Shown: in pieces, positions 17,188 through 26,292 of the stretch | How the letters are laid out: each line of letters begins with the position of its first letter | Numbering within the stretch: the stretch's first letter is position 1 | From: JAHEGP01 sp963751595 | GTDB lineage: Bacteria; Pseudomonadota; Gammaproteobacteria; Pseudomonadales; JAHEGP01 | Reading direction: 5' to 3' | DNA: 64,000 nt | NCBI GenBank assembly: GCA_963751595.1 | Contig: CAVVVC010000001.1 | Span: forward strand, 744,001 to 808,000 | Position numbers and translations under genes: made by a program | Notes under the pieces: model-generated | Seen by the model: the letters and a program-made list of their open reading frames with translations, nothing else | What the model was told of the DNA's origin: nothing | The model's database searches: none

Positions 17188-18873
17188 TTACGCTACGTGG
17201 ATATAGGCCGAGCGCCCCGGAGAGTCGTTGTGGAGCCGGATTTCGTCGGCGGGAACGGGCTTGCTGAACAGAAAGCCCTGAAAGGTATCGCATTGATGCT
17301 GAGTCAGGAAAGCACGCTGGGCCTGGGTTTCAACACCCTCGGCAACCACGTGAAAACGCAGGTCATGGGCGAGGTTGATAATGGCGAGCACGATGGCATC
17401 GTTTTGTTCACTCAAGCCAATATTCTGGATGAAGGATTTATCAATTTTGAGGATATCGATGGGGAACTGGCGCAGGTAGCTCAACGATGCATAGCCGGTG
17501 CCAAAGTCGTCGATACAGATGGCCACCCCGAGTCGCTTCAGACGCTGCAGCTTTTCAGCGACCTGGTCGGTGTCAAGCACCAGCAGGGATTCTGTGAGTT
17601 CCAGCTTGATCTGGCGGGCATTGATGTCGTGGCGTTTTATGGCCTTTTCTATATAAGTGGCGAGATCGCTGTCATGGAACTGCTTGCTGGAAATATTGAT
17701 GGCGACGCTGAACCGTTTGTCCACCTTGCCCGCCATGCACCAGGCACGCAGTTGCAAGCAGACGCGATCGACGATCCACATGCCAACGTCGGTGATCAAC
17801 CCGGTTTCTTCCATCAGTGGTATAAACAGCTCTGGTGATATCAGCCCCATTGAGGGATGCTGCCAGCGCAACAGTGCCTCGGCGCTGACGACCTGGCCGG
17901 TTCGCATATCGATTTGTGGTTGGTAAAGGACAAACAGTTCGTTGTTCTCCAGGGCGCTGTGGAGGTTGTTGCGCAGGAGGTGCCGGTAGTGAGCGTCTGC
18001 GGCCTGGGTAGGCTCAAAGCGCGCGATGCAGCGACCTTCCTGGCGCGCCCGGGACAGGGCGATATTGGCCTGCCGCACCAGCCCGTCGGCATCGGTTTCG
18101 TTTTCGTCTTCCACCGTGACTCCGAGGCTGACCGTAATGTAGATGGCCTGCGCAGTCGATCGCAGATGGTAGGGCTTGCGCACCAGGGCAACTACGGTTT
18201 CAGCGTAGATGCTGGCGTTGACGATGTCCTGGGTGTTGCCGATGGCAATGGCAAAGTGGTCGTGCCCTATGCGCGCGCAGAATGCCCCATCCTCTGTCAG
18301 GGTGGCGAGGCGCTCACCCACGGTGTGCAGTAACTCGTCGCCCACCTCGTGGCCGAGACTGTCATTGATAGACTTGAACTTGTCGATGTCGAAAATCATT
18401 ACGGCGATGCGGGATTCCCGTGGTGCCTGCAACATGTCCTGCAGTTTCTGCAGGAACTGCGCCCGGTCCGCAAGTCCGGTGAGGCGGTCGGCAGAGCGAT
18501 GTTTTTTGCGGGTCCGGGTTGCTTCCCGGCGTTGATTGGCGATGAGTATCTGGGTGCCAATCAGCTGATCCATGGCCATGTGGCTGTCAAATACCACATC
18601 GTCTGCTCCCATTTCGATACAGCCCAGTATTTGCTGCTGATCTGCCTCATCGGGAAGGTGAGCAATGATGGTGGCATCGGGCACTCGATTACGGACCAGG
18701 GCGATGCTGTTGCCGTCGAGCACGGGTGCCAGGATGATTCCGTCGTAGCGATCCGGCAGGTCAAGCAGCCGCTGTTCCGACTCGCTCAGGGAACGTCGGG
18801 CACCGGCCGATCGCCCGTAGCCGAGCAGCAATAGGTCGAGTGAAGCTTTGCTCGTGTTCACGGATCTGATCAT
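17188..18873 (-). CDS. EAL phosphodiesterase with degenerate GGDEF and N-terminal receiver-like domain
   Basis: A 561-residue c-di-GMP signalling protein. Residues 10-115 resemble a response-regulator receiver fold without a clear phospho-acceptor. Residues 125-290 form a GGDEF domain with DRLTGL and DIDKFKSIND intact, but the signature is GHDHF (203-207) instead of GGDEF, so it should not synthesise c-di-GMP. The EAL domain (about 310-550) keeps EALLRW 332-337, LELTES, DDFGTG 455-460, KIDKSF and AEGVET, so hydrolysis of c-di-GMP is expected. I start at ATG 18873 because the 80 upstream in-frame residues are low-complexity, basic and unlike any domain. It is convergent with the esterase gene. 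Confidence 0.9.
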   Translation of the reverse strand: MIRSVNTSKASLDLLLLGYGRSAGARRSLSESEQRLLDLPDRYDGIILAPVLDGNSIALVRNRVPDATIIAHLPDEADQQQILGCIEMGADDVVFDSHMAMDQLIGTQILIANQRREATRTRKKHRSADRLTGLADRAQFLQKLQDMLQAPRESRIAVMIFDIDKFKSINDSLGHEVGDELLHTVGERLATLTEDGAFCARIGHDHFAIAIGNTQDIVNASIYAETVVALVRKPYHLRSTAQAIYITVSLGVTVEDENETDADGLVRQANIALSRARQEGRCIARFEPTQAADAHYRHLLRNNLHSALENNELFVLYQPQIDMRTGQVVSAEALLRWQHPSMGLISPELFIPLMEETGLITDVGMWIVDRVCLQLRAWCMAGKVDKRFSVAINISSKQFHDSDLATYIEKAIKRHDINARQIKLELTESLLVLDTDQVAEKLQRLKRLGVAICIDDFGTGYASLSYLRQFPIDILKIDKSFIQNIGLSEQNDAIVLAIINLAHDLRFHVVAEGVETQAQRAFLTQHQCDTFQGFLFSKPVPADEIRLHNDSPGRSAYIHVA

Positions 18874-19075
18874 GCTAATCCGAAATTCACCTGTCTGGGG
18901 GGCTTTAATTCGCCGAGTGGGCCTGCGGGAAGGATTGCAACCTGGGGTCGATCTTTGCCTGCAACCACCACTTTTAAAGAAATTATAGGTGGGTCGTGCA
19001 AAAACAGCGGTCCGCCCCGGGGTTAGGGTGTGAACTGGTTCATATCCGTGGGAACTAATTTCCGCTGGCCGCCGA

Positions 19076-19486
19076 TCAGCCGCCGATGTGTACCAGCAAG
19101 TGACGCTTCCCATGGTAGCGTCGGTGCTCCCACAGGTAGATGCCCTGCCAGGTTCCCAGCCCCAGTTCTCCCCCGACGATGGGAATGCTCAGACAGGATG
19201 CCGTGAGAGCCGTTTTGATGTGGGCGGGCATGTCGTCCGGGCCCTCCGGGGTATGGGTGTAGAGCGGATCGTTTTCCGGCACCAGTCGGTTGAGCCAGTT
19301 TTCCAGATCGGCCCTGGCGGACGGGTCGTAGTTTTCCTGAATCAACAGGCTGGCTGAAGTGTGCTGTAAGAACAAATTGCAAATACCGCTATCGACGCTG
19401 GCAGTTTGCAGCACCTTGTCGACATCCCGGGTGATGGGATGCAGGCCCTGGCCATGGACCGCAATTGTGAGCCGCGCGACGCTCAT
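19076..19486 (-). CDS. yjbQ: YjbQ-family protein (UPF0047)
   Basis: A 136-residue protein of the widespread YjbQ family, of usual length. Typical features are CNLFLQHTSASLLIQENYDPSAR, HIKTAL, and GTWQGIYLWEHR with conserved histidines. E. coli YjbQ has weak thiamine-phosphate synthase activity; the physiological role is unsettled. Its start overlaps the end of bioA by 4 bp (ATGA), so the two genes are translationally coupled within a tesA-bioA-yjbQ operon on the minus strand. Confidence 0.9.
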   Translation of the reverse strand: MSVARLTIAVHGQGLHPITRDVDKVLQTASVDSGICNLFLQHTSASLLIQENYDPSARADLENWLNRLVPENDPLYTHTPEGPDDMPAHIKTALTASCLSIPIVGGELGLGTWQGIYLWEHRRYHGKRHLLVHIGG

Positions 19487-20772
19487 GTCCCGGTGACCAC
19501 TGCAACCAGGCTGGAGGCCAGGGTGACCAGTTCACTGTCACTAATGACATAGGGGGGCATAATGTAAACCAGCTTGCCGAAGGGGCGTACCCAGATGCCG
19601 CTTTCGACCAGGCGCCGCTGGATAGTGACCAGGTCTACCGGCTCCTTCATCTCGATCACACCGATGGCGCCCAACACCCGCACATCGTGCACGTCGGCGC
19701 TGTCACGAGCCGGGGCGAGGTGTTGTTTCAGGAGGGTTTCAATGCGTTGGATATTGGCTTGCCAGTTCTGGGACAATAGCAGTTCGATGCTGGCACCGGC
19801 AATGGTACAGGCCAGTGGGTTGGCCATGAACGTGGGGCCGTGCATGAGCGCCCCTGCTTCACCGCTGCAAACCCCTGCGGCGACCTCATCGGTACACAGG
19901 GTGGCGGCAAAGCTGAGGTAGCCCCCGGTGATTGCCTTGCCCAGGCAGAGGATATCGGGTGAGATGGCGGCATGCTCACAGGCGAAAAGCTTTCCACTGC
20001 GGCCGAAACCGGTCGCGATTTCGTCGGCAATCAGTAGTAGGCCGGCTTCGTCGCAAAGCTGGCGCAGACGTTGCAGATAAGCCGGTGCATAGAAACGCAT
20101 GCCCCCGGCGCCCTGGACGATGGGCTCGATGATCAGTGCCGCAATGGTATTGCCGTGTTGTTGCAACAGACGTTTGACATCGGTGACATGGTCTTCGGTA
20201 AAAGCCTCATCGAAGCGACAGGCAGGCGCCTCGGCGAACAGGTGCTGTTGCAGCACCGGCTGAAACAGGTGGTGCATACCATTGACCGGGTCGCACACCG
20301 CCATGGCGCCAAAGGTATCGCCGTGGTAGCCATTGCGAACGGTCAGCAGTCGGGTGCGCTGGTGCTGCCCCTTTCCCAGCCAGTACTGAAATGCCAGCTT
20401 GATGCTGACCTCCACTGCCACCGAGCCCGAGTCGCTGTAGAAAATGCGATTCAGGCCTGGGGGACAAATGTCGAGCAATTTGCGCCCCAGGTCGACCGCC
20501 GGTGGGTGGGTGATGCCGCCGAACATGACGTGGGACATATTCCCCAGTTGGTCGATAACGGCCTGGTTCAGAACCGGGTGGTTATACCCATGAATTGCAG
20601 ACCACCAGGAAGACATGCCGTCTATCAGCTCTCTGCCATCGGCTAGCCGCAGTCTGGTGCCCTGGGCTGAGACCACGGGATACGCCGGGGGCGGGTCCTG
20701 CATCGAGGCATAGGGATGCCACAGGTGCTGTTGGTCGAAGCTTACCAGTGCGTCGATTTCGGCTGGCTTCAT
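19483..20772 (-). CDS. bioA: Adenosylmethionine-8-amino-7-oxononanoate aminotransferase
   Basis: A 429-residue class III PLP aminotransferase that makes 7,8-diaminononanoate from KAPA with S-adenosylmethionine as amino donor, the second to last intermediate stage of biotin synthesis. Diagnostic residues are present: HLWHPYASMQDPP at the start, WWSAIHGYNHP at 56-66, DEIATGFGRSG, and PLP Lys279 in CLGKAITGG. No other bio gene lies in the window, so the biotin genes are scattered as in several relatives. It overlaps tesA upstream and yjbQ downstream by 4 bp each. Confidence 0.95.
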   Translation of the reverse strand: MKPAEIDALVSFDQQHLWHPYASMQDPPPAYPVVSAQGTRLRLADGRELIDGMSSWWSAIHGYNHPVLNQAVIDQLGNMSHVMFGGITHPPAVDLGRKLLDICPPGLNRIFYSDSGSVAVEVSIKLAFQYWLGKGQHQRTRLLTVRNGYHGDTFGAMAVCDPVNGMHHLFQPVLQQHLFAEAPACRFDEAFTEDHVTDVKRLLQQHGNTIAALIIEPIVQGAGGMRFYAPAYLQRLRQLCDEAGLLLIADEIATGFGRSGKLFACEHAAISPDILCLGKAITGGYLSFAATLCTDEVAAGVCSGEAGALMHGPTFMANPLACTIAGASIELLLSQNWQANIQRIETLLKQHLAPARDSADVHDVRVLGAIGVIEMKEPVDLVTIQRRLVESGIWVRPFGKLVYIMPPYVISDSELVTLASSLVAVVTGT

Positions 20773-21428
20773 GACCGGTTTTCCGGGGGCTGAACGGGTT
20801 GCTCCAGCAGCGGAAGCAGGGTAGGTAATACGTTGCGCAGGAGCACCGGTTGGGCATTGGCATTGGGGTGGAGGCCGTCATCCTGCATCATGGTATCCTC
20901 GGCGGCCACGCCATCGAGGAGAAAAGGCACCAGCGCGGTGTTTTCCTGTTGGGCCAACTGCTGGTAAATCTCGTAGAAAGCAGAGGTGTACTTGCTGCCG
21001 TAATTGGGGGGAATTCGCATACCAAGCAACAGGACTTCGGCTTCGGCGGCCTTCGATAGCTGAACCATTTGCGCCAGGTTGGCGCGGATGAGGTGCAGGG
21101 GAAAGCCACGGAGACCGTCATTGGCGCCAAGCTCGATGACGACAACATCGGGACGATGCCGTGTAAGAAGGTCGGGCAGGCGGGCGAGACCTCCCTGCGT
21201 CGTCTCGCCACTGATACTGGCGTTGAAGACCTCCACCGGGTGGCCGGCTTGTTGCAGGTGCTGCTGCAGCAGCGCCACCCAGCCGGAATCAATCGCTACA
21301 CCATAGGCTGCGCTGAGGCTGTCGCCCAGGACCAGTACTGACTCGCGGCTCGAAGTCGACGCCAACGTCGATGCGGGCCACTGCAAAGCCAGCAACAAAA
21401 CGAACACTGTGAACACAGACTTGAACAT
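20769..21428 (-). CDS. tesA: Periplasmic thioesterase/arylesterase/lysophospholipase
   Basis: A 219-residue SGNH hydrolase of the TesA type. A signal peptide of about 23 residues is followed by the GDSL block VLVLGDSLSAAYGV with nucleophile Ser37, the GAND block ELGANDGLRG, and DGLHPNANAQ with the catalytic Asp and His. It hydrolyses acyl thioesters, lysophospholipids and aryl esters in the periplasm. It is divergent from ybbA-ybbP with only 17 bp between start codons, the same arrangement as in E. coli, and it overlaps bioA by 4 bp. Confidence 0.95.
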   Translation of the reverse strand: MFKSVFTVFVLLLALQWPASTLASTSSRESVLVLGDSLSAAYGVAIDSGWVALLQQHLQQAGHPVEVFNASISGETTQGGLARLPDLLTRHRPDVVVIELGANDGLRGFPLHLIRANLAQMVQLSKAAEAEVLLLGMRIPPNYGSKYTSAFYEIYQQLAQQENTALVPFLLDGVAAEDTMMQDDGLHPNANAQPVLLRNVLPTLLPLLEQPVQPPENRS

Positions 21429-21445
21429 AGGACATTAGCCAACAA

Positions 21446-22138
21446 ATGATTCGTACAAAAGCGGTAAGCAAGGCCATAGCCACCGACTCGGAGACCATAA
21501 GGATACTGGATGGCGTCGATTTGACAATCGCTTCCGGCCAGACAGCAGCCATCACCGGGGCTTCGGGATCGGGCAAGTCGACCCTGCTCGGCATCCTGGC
21601 GGGCCTGGATCTGCCCACCAGCGGTCAGGTGTGGCTGCAGGACCGCGAAATATCGGCCATGGACGAGGATCAGCGCGCGGCGGTCCGCAGCGAACTGGTC
21701 GGCTTTATCTTCCAGTCTTTCCAATTGCTGCCGGCATTGACCGCGCTGGAAAATGTCATGCTGCCGCTGGAGCTGAAGAAACTTCCCGGGGCGCGGGCCC
21801 ACGCCGGGGAATTTCTTGAGCGGGTGGGCCTGGGCCATCGCCTGCGGCATTACCCCCGCCAACTTTCAGGCGGGGAGCAGCAGCGGGTGGCGATTGCCCG
21901 TGCCTTTGCCACTCGACCAAAGCTGCTATTTGCGGACGAGCCCACCGGCAATCTCGATGTCAAGACCGGCACCAGCATCAACGATTTGTTGTTCGAGCTC
22001 AATCGGGATGCCGGAACCACACTGGTACTGGTGACCCATGATCTCGCCCTGACCAATCGTTGTGGCTGCCATTTCGAGTTGCGGGAGGGGCGCCTGGCGG
22101 TCGCCAATTCAGGCCCGGCAGCGGTCGCCGTCGCATGA
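21446..22138 (+). CDS. ybbA: ABC transporter ATP-binding protein YbbA
   Basis: A 230-residue ATPase of the LolD/MacB-type ABC group. Walker A GASGSGKST is at residues 38-46, the signature LSGGEQQRVAIARAF near 135, and Walker B LLFADEPTGNLD near 155. It pairs with the FtsX-like permease gene that follows, which it overlaps by 4 bp (ATGA). The divergent tesA neighbour identifies it as YbbA. The transported or extruded molecule is not established. Confidence 0.93.
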   Translation: MIRTKAVSKAIATDSETIRILDGVDLTIASGQTAAITGASGSGKSTLLGILAGLDLPTSGQVWLQDREISAMDEDQRAAVRSELVGFIFQSFQLLPALTALENVMLPLELKKLPGARAHAGEFLERVGLGHRLRHYPRQLSGGEQQRVAIARAFATRPKLLFADEPTGNLDVKTGTSINDLLFELNRDAGTTLVLVTHDLALTNRCGCHFELREGRLAVANSGPAAVAVA

Positions 22139-24612
22139 TCGGCTTGCGCTTGTTGTATAGGGACTGGCGTGGTGGTGATGTTACCGTGCTTTTAGTGGCG
22201 ATTGCCCTGGCGGTAGCTATTGTCACCGGTCTGGGTGTATTCAGTGAACGCCTCGGCAACGCCATCACTGCCCAGAGCACGCGGCTGATGGGTGCCGATA
22301 TGGTGTTGGAGAGCCCCCGCCCGATATCAACCAAGGTGCTCGAGCAGGCAGGTGCGGACGGGCTGGCTACGTCTCGCAGCGTGTCGTTCGCAAGCATGGC
22401 GTCCAGGGGTGATCGATTTCAGATCAGCAGCGTCAAGGCGGTTGAATCGTCCTACCCCCTGAAGGGGACAGTGTTGCTGGCCGAAGCTCCCTTCGCCGAG
22501 GCTTATCCCGGCACCGATGGTCTTGAGCCCGGCAACCTGTGGGTAGATTCGCGCCTGCTGGCGGCCCTGGATGTTGCGGTCGGGGACACGGTCGATATTG
22601 GCGAGGCGACATTGAAAATCCAGCGGCTGCTGGTGAGTGAGCCCGGGGGAGGCGGGAGCAGTTTTGCCCTGGGCCCGCGGATTATGATGCACCACGACGA
22701 CCTGGCACAAGCAGCGGTGGTGCAGGAGGGTAGCCGGGTTCGCTACCGTTACTATTTTGTCGGTGGGGAGACGGCACTGGAAAGCTATCGGCAGTGGTTG
22801 GAGCCAAACCTTCTGCCGGAACACCGGCTGTACACGGTGACTGAGGGGCGCCCCCGGGTTGCCGGTGCCATCGACAAGGCGCAGTCCTACCTGCTGCTCG
22901 GGGGTGCACTTGGCGTCGCGCTAGCGGGTGCCGCGATTGCGATCGCGGCGCGGCGTCACACTGAACGCCATGTGCAGCATGTTGCCGTGCTCAAAACGCT
23001 GGGCGCCTCGTCGACCCAGATCGGAACGATTTATCTGCAGAAGTTCGCGGCGTTACTGATCGTCGGGGTATTACTCGGTTTCGCGCTGGGGTGGTTAATG
23101 CAGTGGGTGATTGTTGGCCTGATTGACTCGGTCGCCGAGCTGCGACTGGAACCGGCCGGCGGGTACCCCTATGTGCTCGGCGCCGCGACCGGCCTGGTGT
23201 GCCTGTTCGGTTTCGCCCTGCCGCCGCTTTGGTCCCTGCGCAATGTCTCGCCGTTGGCGGCGCTGCGCAAGGATGTGGAGATTCGGCGACTGGGGCCAAT
23301 GGCGGCAGCGCTGCCAGGAATCGCGGGCCTGTTTCTGTTGATGGTGTGGTACAGCGGCAGCCTTGAACTGGCAGCCGCCGTTTTTGCCGGGCTCCTGCTG
23401 GCGATGGTGCTGGTGGCACTGCCAGGCTGGTTGCTGATTCGATCCACCGGCTTCGTGGGTTCCAATGCGGGGAATATGTGGCTGTTGGCCAGCTCGACGC
23501 TGCGGCGCCGGGGTCTGGAGAACGCCATGCAGGTGGTAGTTTTCGCCATTACCGTGATGCTGCTGCTGGTGTTGCTGGTAACCCGCACCTCGCTGGTGGG
23601 AGACTGGGAAAAAGGCATTCCCGAAGAAACGCCGAATCACTTCCTGGTCAATGTCCAGCCAGCTGAAATGCAGGCACTACAGAGCTGGATGCGCCAGCGG
23701 CAAATTGCCGATGCCGGGCTATACCCATTGGTGAGGGGGCGGCTTACTCACGTCAACGGGGCTCCGATGACCCGGCGGATCGCCGATGACAGCAACACCA
23801 GCGCCGAACTGGACCGGGAGTTGGCGCTTACCAGTAGTGTCCGGATGCCGGAAGACAACATGTTACGTGAGGGCCAGTGGTGGTCCTCAGACACTGACGA
23901 TTCCGTGGTTTCCATCGAGGCGGATATCGCCGCCGGACTGGGGGTCAATCTGGGAGACAGCTTGCGCTTCCAGGTGGGCAGCCGCGTGTTCGAAGCTGAA
24001 GTCGCCAGCATCCGCGAAGTGAACTGGGAGAACATGCGACCCAACTTCTACATGATTTTTCCACCCGCGGTACTGGCGGAGTACCCGACGACTTACATGA
24101 CCAGTTTTTATCTACCCGCCGGCGAAAAGCGCCTTTTGGTCGACATGCTGCAAGAATTCCCGACCCTCACCGTAATAGAAGTCGACGCCATCATCGCCCA
24201 GATCCGATCCATCATTCGCCAGGTCAGCCTTGCGATCGAGGCGATCCTGTGGGTGGTAATGGCCTGCGGCGCGCTGGTTCTTGTGGCGACGGTGCAGTCT
24301 GGGATGAGCGACCGGTTCCGTGAGAGCAGCATACTGCGAACCCTCGGTGCCCCGGCGAAATTGGTACTGGGAAGCATCACCATAGAGTTCCTGTTGCTGG
24401 GCCTGATCGCCGGTTTGCTCGCGGCTGCCGGCGCGGAACTGACCACCTGGATGTTACAGGAGCGGGTGTTTCGGGCAGAATGGCAATGGCATCCGATGTT
24501 ATGGCTATTGGGCCCGGTTGTCAGTGGTGTGTTGATCATGCTGATTGGCACGTTCACAAGCCGCAGGGCGGTGACAACGCCGCCGGTTGAAGTTCTGCGC
24601 TCGCTGGTCTGA
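22135..24612 (+). CDS. ybbP: ABC transporter permease, YbbP family (FtsX-like)
   Basis: An 825-residue inner-membrane protein matching YbbP. It has a first transmembrane helix near residues 17-40, a periplasmic region, an FtsX-type block of three helices around 250-370 (HVAVLKTLGASSTQIG), further helices to about 500, a second periplasmic domain, and a second FtsX block near 710-820 (SSILRTLGAPAKLVLG). I place the start at ATG 22135, overlapping ybbA, where MIGLRLLYRDWRGGD is typical. It should form a mechanotransmission-type complex with YbbA; the role of the complex is not settled. Confidence 0.93.
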   Translation: MIGLRLLYRDWRGGDVTVLLVAIALAVAIVTGLGVFSERLGNAITAQSTRLMGADMVLESPRPISTKVLEQAGADGLATSRSVSFASMASRGDRFQISSVKAVESSYPLKGTVLLAEAPFAEAYPGTDGLEPGNLWVDSRLLAALDVAVGDTVDIGEATLKIQRLLVSEPGGGGSSFALGPRIMMHHDDLAQAAVVQEGSRVRYRYYFVGGETALESYRQWLEPNLLPEHRLYTVTEGRPRVAGAIDKAQSYLLLGGALGVALAGAAIAIAARRHTERHVQHVAVLKTLGASSTQIGTIYLQKFAALLIVGVLLGFALGWLMQWVIVGLIDSVAELRLEPAGGYPYVLGAATGLVCLFGFALPPLWSLRNVSPLAALRKDVEIRRLGPMAAALPGIAGLFLLMVWYSGSLELAAAVFAGLLLAMVLVALPGWLLIRSTGFVGSNAGNMWLLASSTLRRRGLENAMQVVVFAITVMLLLVLLVTRTSLVGDWEKGIPEETPNHFLVNVQPAEMQALQSWMRQRQIADAGLYPLVRGRLTHVNGAPMTRRIADDSNTSAELDRELALTSSVRMPEDNMLREGQWWSSDTDDSVVSIEADIAAGLGVNLGDSLRFQVGSRVFEAEVASIREVNWENMRPNFYMIFPPAVLAEYPTTYMTSFYLPAGEKRLLVDMLQEFPTLTVIEVDAIIAQIRSIIRQVSLAIEAILWVVMACGALVLVATVQSGMSDRFRESSILRTLGAPAKLVLGSITIEFLLLGLIAGLLAAAGAELTTWMLQERVFRAEWQWHPMLWLLGPVVSGVLIMLIGTFTSRRAVTTPPVEVLRSLV

Positions 24613-24646
24613 TGGCGTCCAGCGCAGTACCTTGCCCCGCCGTTTT

Positions 24647-24690
24647 AGACAAGAACAACTGTGAAGCCTTTCACAGTTGTTCTTGTCTTT
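24647..24690 (+). terminator. Perfect 19-bp stem-loop after ybbP
   Basis: Positions 24647-24665 and 24670-24688 are exact reverse complements (AGACAAGAACAACTGTGAA and partner) around a GCCT loop. It starts 34 bp after the ybbP stop. The T-run behind it is short (TCTTT), so it is a good but not perfect intrinsic terminator; the unusually long perfect stem could also serve as a double-sided block before the cyclase promoter. Confidence 0.6.
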
Positions 24691-24754
24691 GGGGCACAGG
24701 GGCAAAAAGTCAGGGTAATTCAGCGCGGTTTTCCCCCGTTTTGTGATCGCCTTC

Positions 24755-24760
24755 TATAAT
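24755..24760 (+). promoter_or_regulatory. Candidate -10 box of the adenylate cyclase operon
   Basis: A perfect TATAAT lies 66 bp upstream of the chosen start at 24826. No good -35 element is found at 16-18 bp; TTTTCC at 24729 is too far. The box supports starting the protein at 24826, because the upstream in-frame TTG would lie inside the promoter. Confidence 0.45.
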
Positions 24761-24825
24761 TGGTGTGGTTGGGCCCCGGTGGGGCTCCATTGTCACCGGT
24801 AGAAAGTGGTCGCACCCAATCATCA

Positions 24826-26292
24826 ATGACTAGCACACCGCAGCAGCAAGCTCCCAGCGCCCTGCCTCTCGGGCAACTCAAGCGCATGCCCCTTGGCCTG
24901 CGTCTGGCAGTATTGATCGCGCTGTTGATGGTGCTGGGCATGGGTGTGATGAGCCTGGTCATACTGGTCAAGCAAAACGAGGTGCGTCACGCGCAGATAC
25001 AGGACTTTGGCACTGCGCTGTCGCTGCAACTGGCAGCGAGCGTGGTCGAACCCCTGTTTACCAATGACCAGGTTGCCCTGGATGTGCTGACTTCCAATTT
25101 CGTAAAGCTCCCCCGTATCCAGGGCGCGGAGATTGTTGACAGTAAGGGCGGGGTGGTGGCGAAGGCGGGATATATTCCCGGGGATATTGCGCCTTTACCT
25201 GCGCTGGGAGGGGGGCTGATCTCGGTATTTCGAGCGCCACCAGAAGTGGTAGCTTTCAGCGGGCCGATAGCATTCAAGGGCGTTAGCGCCGGCTTCGCGC
25301 GCATCAATATAGAAACCAGTCAGCACTCCCGGGCCCACAGCAGTACGATTCGTACCCTATTGGTGACCTGCGCCCTGGTGACCCTGATAGCGATAATCGT
25401 CGCCTGGTTTATCAGCCGCTACGTGTCGCGTCCCATCAACCAGATACTGCGGGCAATCGCAAATATCGGCAGTGGAGAAATTCAGCCCAACACGGTGGAG
25501 CGCCGGGGTGATGAACTGGGTCAACTCATGGCCGCCATCAATCAGATGGGTCAGGGCTTGTTGCAGAAAAACCAGGTAGAGTCCTTGCTGTCGCGATTTC
25601 TTGCCAAAGACGTGGCCGACGAGATGCTGTCACAGTTGGACACGGTCAATATCGGCGGCGCGCGGGTGGACGCCACGGTGTTGTTTGCCGATATCGTCGG
25701 CTTTACCAGTATGTCCGAGCAGATCTCACCCGAGGAGGTCGCCGAGTTTCTCAACGAGTACTATGGCTATTTCACGCTCTGCAGCCGCTTCTTTTTCGGT
25801 ACTGTGGACAAGTTTATCGGCGACTGCGCCATGGTGGTGTTTGGCGCGCCCAAAACTGACCCGGAACACAGTTTTCACGCCGTATCCTGCGCTATCCTGA
25901 TTCAAAAATTGATGGAGCGGCTCAACCAGGCACGGGTCGCTGAAGGTAAACCGGAGGTGCTGGTAAGAATCGGCGTAAATTCGGGTGAAATGCTGGCCGG
26001 CATCATGGGCGACAGTGAGCGCATGGAATATACGGTGGTGGGCGATTCTGTCAATCTTGCGTCGCGGCTATGTAATGAGTCCTCGGGCGGCCAGGTCATT
26101 ATCGAAGAATCCCTTTACCAAAAACTCGTGCCGGGTGACCGGGTTTTGGCCAGCAGCTATAAGAGTATTCGACTTCGCGGCAAGGCGCAGCCCTCGACCA
26201 TCTACACTGTGGAGGACGTGGCAAGCGAATACCGGATACCGATGCAAAGCATGATCGACGATGTGATGGGCAAGAAACGAGGTGCGGCGTGA
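24826..26292 (+). CDS. Membrane-bound class III adenylate cyclase with HAMP domain
   Basis: A 488-residue protein: transmembrane helix 27-49, a periplasmic sensor segment of about 125 residues, a second helix 176-197, a HAMP linker to about 250, then a class III cyclase domain. Metal-binding Asp289 (LFADIVGFTSMSE) and Asp333 (KFIGDCAMVVFG) are present; Lys329 and the Asp in VVGDSVNLASRL are those expected for ATP rather than GTP. It should make cAMP in response to an envelope signal. Start chosen at ATG 24826 behind a TATAAT box. A lipoprotein gene follows with overlapping stop and start, suggesting a joint function. Confidence 0.9.
   Translation: MTSTPQQQAPSALPLGQLKRMPLGLRLAVLIALLMVLGMGVMSLVILVKQNEVRHAQIQDFGTALSLQLAASVVEPLFTNDQVALDVLTSNFVKLPRIQGAEIVDSKGGVVAKAGYIPGDIAPLPALGGGLISVFRAPPEVVAFSGPIAFKGVSAGFARINIETSQHSRAHSSTIRTLLVTCALVTLIAIIVAWFISRYVSRPINQILRAIANIGSGEIQPNTVERRGDELGQLMAAINQMGQGLLQKNQVESLLSRFLAKDVADEMLSQLDTVNIGGARVDATVLFADIVGFTSMSEQISPEEVAEFLNEYYGYFTLCSRFFFGTVDKFIGDCAMVVFGAPKTDPEHSFHAVSCAILIQKLMERLNQARVAEGKPEVLVRIGVNSGEMLAGIMGDSERMEYTVVGDSVNLASRLCNESSGGQVIIEESLYQKLVPGDRVLASSYKSIRLRGKAQPSTIYTVEDVASEYRIPMQSMIDDVMGKKRGAA

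Noticed and set aside
18874..19113. 80-residue N-terminal extension of the EAL protein
   Set aside because: The extension is basic and compositionally odd with no domain; the ATG at 18873 gives a clean start.
24741..24760. CRP-binding site before the adenylate cyclase (TGTGATC)
   Set aside because: Only one half-site is present; the matching TCACA at six bases distance is absent.
24760..24825. Upstream TTG start for the adenylate cyclase
   Set aside because: It would place the start inside a TATAAT box and adds residues that are not conserved in type.
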